Part shown: positions 61,082 through 64,000 of the stretch, piece after piece
Layout: every line of letters starts with the position of its first letter
How positions within the stretch are numbered: the stretch's first letter is position 1
Assembly: GCA_963806015.1 (NCBI GenBank)
Contig: CAWDWM010000001.1
Location: forward strand, 532,384 to 596,383
DNA from: JAOPZW01 sp963806015
GTDB taxonomy: Bacteria; Actinomycetota; Thermoleophilia; Solirubrobacterales; Solirubrobacteraceae
DNA: 64,000 bases
Direction of reading: 5' to 3'
Program-made: the position numbers and the translations under genes
Notes under the pieces: model-generated
Databases searched by the model: none
Told to the model about the DNA's origin: nothing
What the model saw: the letters and a program-made list of their open reading frames with translations, nothing else

Positions 61082-61220
61082 ATCCTGCGTCAGCGTCCCG
61101 GTCTAAGGTCGCCAGACGACCCTTAGTCGGGACGCTTGGCCTGCCACTCGCTCGCGGCGCGACCGCGCGCTGCGAATCGGCGCAACGACCTCGCGCCCGA
61201 CCCGAACAACGTCCTCGGGA
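61082..61220 (+). repeat. dispersed hairpin repeat, copy B
   Basis: The gap 60966-61227 contains the second copy of the repeat seen at 23432-23608, here on the plus strand. Core 61094-61141 forms a hairpin with outer stem GTCCCG/CGGGAC and inner stem CTAAGG/CCTTAG plus TCG/CGA around loop CCAGA (one bulged C). The end reads GACCCGAACAACGTCCTCGG, matching copy A, and itself folds as CCCGA/TCGGG. It ends 8 nt before the ccdA stop on the other strand. Confidence 0.7.
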
Positions 61221-61227
61221 TTTACCG

Positions 61228-61986
61228 CTAGATCTTGTAGAGGAAGTCGAGGCCCAGGTTGCTCAATCCCTTCTGGGCCTGGACGTTGAGCTGCGTCAGC
61301 TCGCCGGTGAGGATCAACGTGCCCATCACGATCAGCACGCAGCCGGAGACGGCCGTCACCAGCAGGTAGTGCTCGCGGATCCAGCTGAACGCGGTGGTCG
61401 CGCGGTCGAAAGCGACGGCGGTGAGCAGAAAGGGGACGGCGAGGCCAAGCGAGTAGAAGGCCAGCAGGACGCCGCCGTGGGCGACGGTGTCCGAGGTGGA
61501 GGCGGCGGCGAGGATCGAGGCCAGTGTCGGCCCGACGCACGGCGTCCACGCGACCGCGAAGGCCAGCCCGGCGATGATCGGGCCGCCGGCGCCGGCGCGG
61601 CGGATGAGCGCGTCGGGGCGCCATTCGCGGTTCAGGCGCGCCACGAACGGCGTCAGCAGGAAGAAGACGCCCATCGCCACGATCAGGATGCCGGCGACCC
61701 TGTCGAGCGTCTCCTTGCGGTCGCGCAGCGTCGAGCCCAGGCCCGTGGCGGTCATCCCCAGCGCCACGAACATCAGGGTGAACGAGAGGCAGAAGATGAT
61801 CGCCGGACCCAGCACGCGCGAGACGCTGTGCTGGCCCTCCTTGATGTCGGTGAGGCTCACGCCCGACACCGCCGACAAATAGCCGGGCACCAGCGGCAGC
61901 ACGCAGGGCGAGATGAAGGAGATGAAGCCCACCGCGAAGGCAGCGATGACCGTCGTGTCGGCCTGCGCCGCCGCGAGCGGCAGCAT
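61228..61986 (-). CDS. ccdA: cytochrome c biogenesis protein CcdA
   Basis: A 252-residue membrane protein with six helices, carrying reducing equivalents across the membrane for System I/II haem attachment. The two redox cysteines lie in GFISFISPCVLPLVPGYLS (about residue 26) and FAVAWTPCVGPTLASIL (about 144), each with the typical Pro pair. ATG 61986 shares one base with the ccmH stop (TGATG), so translation is coupled. It delivers electrons to the thioredoxin-like protein encoded two genes upstream. Confidence 0.9.
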   Translation of the reverse strand: MLPLAAAQADTTVIAAFAVGFISFISPCVLPLVPGYLSAVSGVSLTDIKEGQHSVSRVLGPAIIFCLSFTLMFVALGMTATGLGSTLRDRKETLDRVAGILIVAMGVFFLLTPFVARLNREWRPDALIRRAGAGGPIIAGLAFAVAWTPCVGPTLASILAAASTSDTVAHGGVLLAFYSLGLAVPFLLTAVAFDRATTAFSWIREHYLLVTAVSGCVLIVMGTLILTGELTQLNVQAQKGLSNLGLDFLYKI

Positions 61987-62453
61987 CAAACGTCGTACCT
62001 CGCCAGGTCCTCGTCCAGGCGCCGGGCCTCGGCGCTGCTCAGCGTGGGCGCGCGCGGTTGGTCCTGATCCTCGCCGCCCTCGCGCCCGCGCCGTCGCCAA
62101 CGCGGCAGCAGCGCCGCCACCAGCGCGAGCAGCCCGGCCACCACGGCGACCGGCACCCACCACACGGCGAGGCTGAAGCCGCTGTCCCGGGGCTTGGCGA
62201 GGATGCCGGGCCCGTAGGTGCGCTCGAGCTCGGCCAGGATCTGCTGCTTGGTCAGTCCGCGCGCGATCAGCTTGCGGATGGCGATCCGCTCCTGGTCGGC
62301 GCGGTCGGACTCGGCGATGTTCAGCGGCACGTTGCACGTGTCGCACATCACCTCGTCCTCGACGTCGTTGAACGACGCGCGCGGCGCCGCGGCGAGGGCC
62401 GTCGCCGGGACCAGCGCGACCAACACCAGCAACGCGACCAGGGCGGCGCGCAT
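61986..62453 (-). CDS. ccmH: cytochrome c maturation protein CcmH
   Basis: A 155-residue periplasmic thiol protein. The signal peptide is residues 1-23. The redox motif is MCDTCNVPLNIAESD, here CxxC with a leading Met instead of the usual LRCxxCQ, followed by the CcmH three-helix bundle (RIAIRKLIARGLTKQQILAELERTYGPGILAKP), and a C-terminal membrane helix (VWWVPVAVVAGLLALVAALLP) with a basic, then acidic tail. It keeps apocytochrome cysteines reduced. It starts one base before the thioredoxin-like gene's stop. Confidence 0.9.
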   Translation of the reverse strand: MRAALVALLVLVALVPATALAAAPRASFNDVEDEVMCDTCNVPLNIAESDRADQERIAIRKLIARGLTKQQILAELERTYGPGILAKPRDSGFSLAVWWVPVAVVAGLLALVAALLPRWRRRGREGGEDQDQPRAPTLSSAEARRLDEDLARYDV

Positions 62454-63001
62454 CAGCTCGTCTGCGCCCGATCGATGGCGCGGGTGAGGAAGTCCTGGGA
62501 GACCTCGCCGCGCGACATGGCCACCACGTGGCCGCCCTTGTCGAGCACGAACGTCTCGGGCAGCTTGGTGGTCCCGTACTTCGGCGCGAGGTCCAGCCGG
62601 TCGTCGCGCAGGCTCGGGTAGGTGAGCTTGTACTTGCGCACGAAGTCGCGCGAGGCGTCGGCGTCGTCCTTGTAGGTCACCCCGAGCACCGTGCCGCCGC
62701 TGCCCGCCAAGCGCTGCTGCGCGCGCTCGAGCACCGGCGCCTCGGCCTCGCAGGGCCCGCACCACGACGCCCAGAAGTTGAGCACCACCACTTTGCCGCG
62801 CAGCTGCGCCAGCGAGCCGCTCGCCTTGCCGTCCAGCGTGGGCAGCGTGACCCCCGCGCCCGGCGCCGCCGGCCGCTTCCCGCTCTTGACCGCGGAGTCC
62901 AGCGACGTGTCGTCGCGCCGCGCCACCACGCCGTACACCAGCAGCCCCACGAGGGCAGCCGCGAGCACGGCGACGGCGATGGGAATGGCGGAGCGCTTCA
63001 C
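62453..63001 (-). CDS. TlpA/ResA-like thiol-disulfide oxidoreductase (CcmG role)
   Basis: A 182-residue thioredoxin-like protein anchored by an N-terminal helix (residues 6-26). The active site is WASWCGPCEAEAP (about residue 83), followed by VTYKDDADASRDFVRKY and the cis-Pro region KLPETFVLDKGG. It passes electrons from CcdA to apocytochrome. First gene of the tlpA-ccmH-ccdA unit; the 39-nt gap to tRNA-Gly is the promoter region for both. Confidence 0.9.
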   Translation of the reverse strand: MKRSAIPIAVAVLAAALVGLLVYGVVARRDDTSLDSAVKSGKRPAAPGAGVTLPTLDGKASGSLAQLRGKVVVLNFWASWCGPCEAEAPVLERAQQRLAGSGGTVLGVTYKDDADASRDFVRKYKLTYPSLRDDRLDLAPKYGTTKLPETFVLDKGGHVVAMSRGEVSQDFLTRAIDRAQTS

Positions 63002-63040
63002 GCCCCGAAGGGTAATCGGCGGCTATATTGCGCGACGCAG

Positions 63041-63113
63041 GCGGCGGTAGCTCAGTTGGTAGAGCATCAGCTTCCCAAGCTGAGGGTCGCGAGTTCGAGC
63101 CTCGTCCGCCGCT
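63041..63113 (+). tRNA. tRNA-Gly(CCC)
   Basis: 73 nt with a complete cloverleaf. Acceptor arms GCGGCGG and CCGCCGC are perfect; the D arm is GCTC..GAGC; the anticodon arm TCAGC-TTCCCAA-GCTGA places anticodon CCC, which reads GGG (Gly); the T arm is GCGAG-TTCGAGC-CTCGT with one mismatch. The CCA end is not encoded. It is divergent from the tlpA-like gene. Confidence 0.95.
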
Positions 63114-63134
63114 CTAGGCGAGAAGCCGTGAGAC

Positions 63135-63171
63135 CATGAAGATCCCTGCAATCGCGGGGATCTTCATGTTT
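63135..63171 (+). terminator. strong intrinsic terminator after tRNA-Gly
   Basis: Arms CATGAAGATCCC (63135-63146) and GGGATCTTCATG (63157-63168) are perfect, extended by TGC/GCG to a loop AATC, then TTT. It ends transcription of the tRNA. The gap 63172-63341 has no gene I can support; a near-direct repeat TGGTCTCAT lies at about 63229-63249. Confidence 0.8.
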
Positions 63172-63341
63172 CGGAGCAAATGCGCGGGACAAGCCTGCAT
63201 GGCGTTGCAGGCCGTCGCATGCGAGCTCGTGGTCTCATTCTGGTCTCATCGTTCACCGCTGGGACGTCTCCCAGGTGTCGGTCGACCGCCGCGTTGATCG
63301 ACCGCGCAGGCCACATGTGCGAAATTGGCGATCGAGCGTAA

Positions 63342-63584
63342 CTACGTGGCGGCGTCGGGATCCCAAAGTCCACCGGTTCGGGCGGGCTCTCCTGTGACGA
63401 GTCGTGCTTCCATGGCCTCGTCGAAGTGGTCGCGGCGGATGCGCCACTCCTTGCCCAGCTTGTAGGCCGGCAGCTCGCCGCGCAGGATCCAATCCCGGAT
63501 CGTCTTCTCCTTGAGCTTCAGGCGCGCGGCGACCTCTTCGACCTTCAGGTATTCCGGCTCGTCTTCGGCTGGCGTCCGCGTCAT
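63342..63584 (-). CDS. excisionase-like helix-turn-helix DNA-binding protein
   Basis: An 80-residue protein of the HTH_17/Xis type: EYLKVEEVAARLKLKEKTIRDWILRGELPAYKLGKEWRIRRDHFDEAME. This is the MerR-like winged helix of excisionases of integrative elements and of some small regulators. ATG 63584 is preferred; the frame is open upstream without family character. Its closeness to tRNA-Gly suggests an integrated element, but no integrase gene is visible between them. The gap 63585-63736 upstream holds no gene I can support apart from an inverted repeat at 63709-63732. Confidence 0.82.
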   Translation of the reverse strand: MTRTPAEDEPEYLKVEEVAARLKLKEKTIRDWILRGELPAYKLGKEWRIRRDHFDEAMEARLVTGEPARTGGLWDPDAAT

Positions 63585-63708
63585 CGTGCTCCCTCGGTCC
63601 CAGGTTCTGAAGCTACACCAACCGTCCGTGTGCGCCCGTGTGTGGGTGTTGGCGACCGCGTGGTTTCGTCCGCAAGGAGCGGCTTGAATGGCGAAGCGCG
63701 TCGCGTGA

Positions 63709-63732
63709 CGGTCCTCGGGTGCGATAGGACCG
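63709..63732. promoter_or_regulatory. inverted repeat before the last partial gene
   Basis: Arms CGGTCCT (63709-63715) and AGGACCG (63726-63732), 10-nt spacer, 4 nt before GTG 63737. It could be an operator for the excisionase-like protein or sequester the start codon region; evidence is position only. Confidence 0.35.
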
Positions 63733-63736
63733 CTCC

Positions 63737-64000
63737 GTGAGCGAGTTGCCGGACGAGCGGGCCGGGACACCGGCGGAGGGTGCCAAGGAGCACGCGTGGG
63801 CGTCGGTGAACGAAGCGCGGGCGTCGTGGAGCGGCGCGATGCGCGCCCACGAGCGGGCACCGCCCGACGCCGGCTTTCGCGATCGACTCCGAGCCCTCGC
63901 CGACGCCGCGGCCGCGATGCGCGACGCTCACGCCCGAGCGCTCCAGGCAGGACTGGCATGGCGGCCCATCGCCGACTCCGAACGCGCGCGCCCGCCCTAC
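63737..64000 (+). CDS. hypothetical protein, 3'-truncated by window
   Basis: 88 codons are present without a stop: VSELPDERAGTPAEGAKE, then a region rich in Ala/Arg (AMRDAHARALQAGLAW) ending at RPPY at the window edge. Helical and charged, no signal peptide seen. It resembles small uncharacterised proteins I associate with high-GC actinobacteria, but no function can be given. The start GTG 63737 has no clear ribosome-binding site. Divergent from the excisionase-like gene. Confidence 0.6.
   Translation, partial: MSELPDERAGTPAEGAKEHAWASVNEARASWSGAMRAHERAPPDAGFRDRLRALADAAAAMRDAHARALQAGLAWRPIADSERARPPY

Noticed and set aside
63164..63373. Short minus-strand frame between tRNA-Gly and the excisionase-like gene, considered as an integrase remnant
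   Set aside because: No recognisable R-H-R-Y catalytic motif; too short to support.

Overview
The window reads as chromosome of a very high-GC actinobacterium. Gene content and codon use fit the Thermoleophilia/Solirubrobacterales type best, but this is inference because no rRNA or other marker gene is present. Genes are tightly packed, many operon neighbours overlap by 1-8 nt (ATGA, GTGA, TGATG), GTG starts are common, and almost every gene casts long antisense shadow frames. I see no rRNA, no CRISPR array and no intact insertion sequence; the only RNA gene is tRNA-Gly(CCC) at 63041.

Layout. 1-5758: 3' part of an acetoacetate--CoA ligase, a membrane acyltransferase with an SGNH domain whose 5' third is broken by single-base losses, and two free-standing SGNH-domain proteins that look like copies of its extracellular half. 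5755-9524: LLM oxidoreductase, amidohydrolase, antibiotic-monooxygenase-like protein, IclR and Crp regulators. 9572-14528: an unusual operon of a class III cyclase/AAA/TPR protein, a small unknown protein and an animal-type haem peroxidase. 14667-15869: a small secreted protein and an ECF sigma factor preceded by a coupled short ORF. 15884-22500: a seven-gene minus-strand operon that I read as a lignin-aromatic pathway: LigM-like tetrahydrofolate-dependent O-demethylase, MetE-like methyltransferase, VOC-type ring-cleavage dioxygenase, GalB-like (PIG-L) hydratase, RraA-type aldolase, plus two enzymes of unassigned step (DUF1932 dehydrogenase, DUF6282 amidohydrolase-like). This is the most interesting system in the window.

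22576-34410: a secreted GDSL esterase, a dispersed hairpin repeat, then a sugar-uptake locus (binding protein, two permeases, GH4 6-phosphoglycosidase, BadF-type sugar kinase, MsmK-type ATPase, GH16-like protein) next to a ROK regulator and a SIS-domain isomerase; the amino-sugar/phosphosugar theme suggests uptake and degradation of a glucosidic or chito-oligosaccharide. 34436-39980: small enzymes, a LysR regulator, a DMT exporter, and a 46-residue micro-ORF coupled to a PaaI thioesterase behind a pair of palindromic sites. 39922-42800: Lrp regulator and the tyrosine/homogentisate genes hppD-hmgA, closed by a strong terminator. 42953-49767: GMC oxidoreductase, PucR-type regulator with a decayed duplicate of its C-terminus, maleylacetate-reductase-like dehydrogenase and TldD/TldE. 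49748-53766: GGDEF/HD-GYP protein and chemoreceptor.

53818-63001: secG and a split cytochrome c maturation (System I) set: ccmE-ccmF at 54992-57566, and tlpA/ccmG-ccmH-ccdA at 61228-63001, with a secreted GH15 glucoamylase-like enzyme and small proteins between them. 63041-64000: tRNA-Gly, a strong terminator, an excisionase-like helix-turn-helix gene and a partial gene running off the end; this could be the edge of an integrated element. A second copy of the dispersed hairpin repeat lies at 61082-61220.
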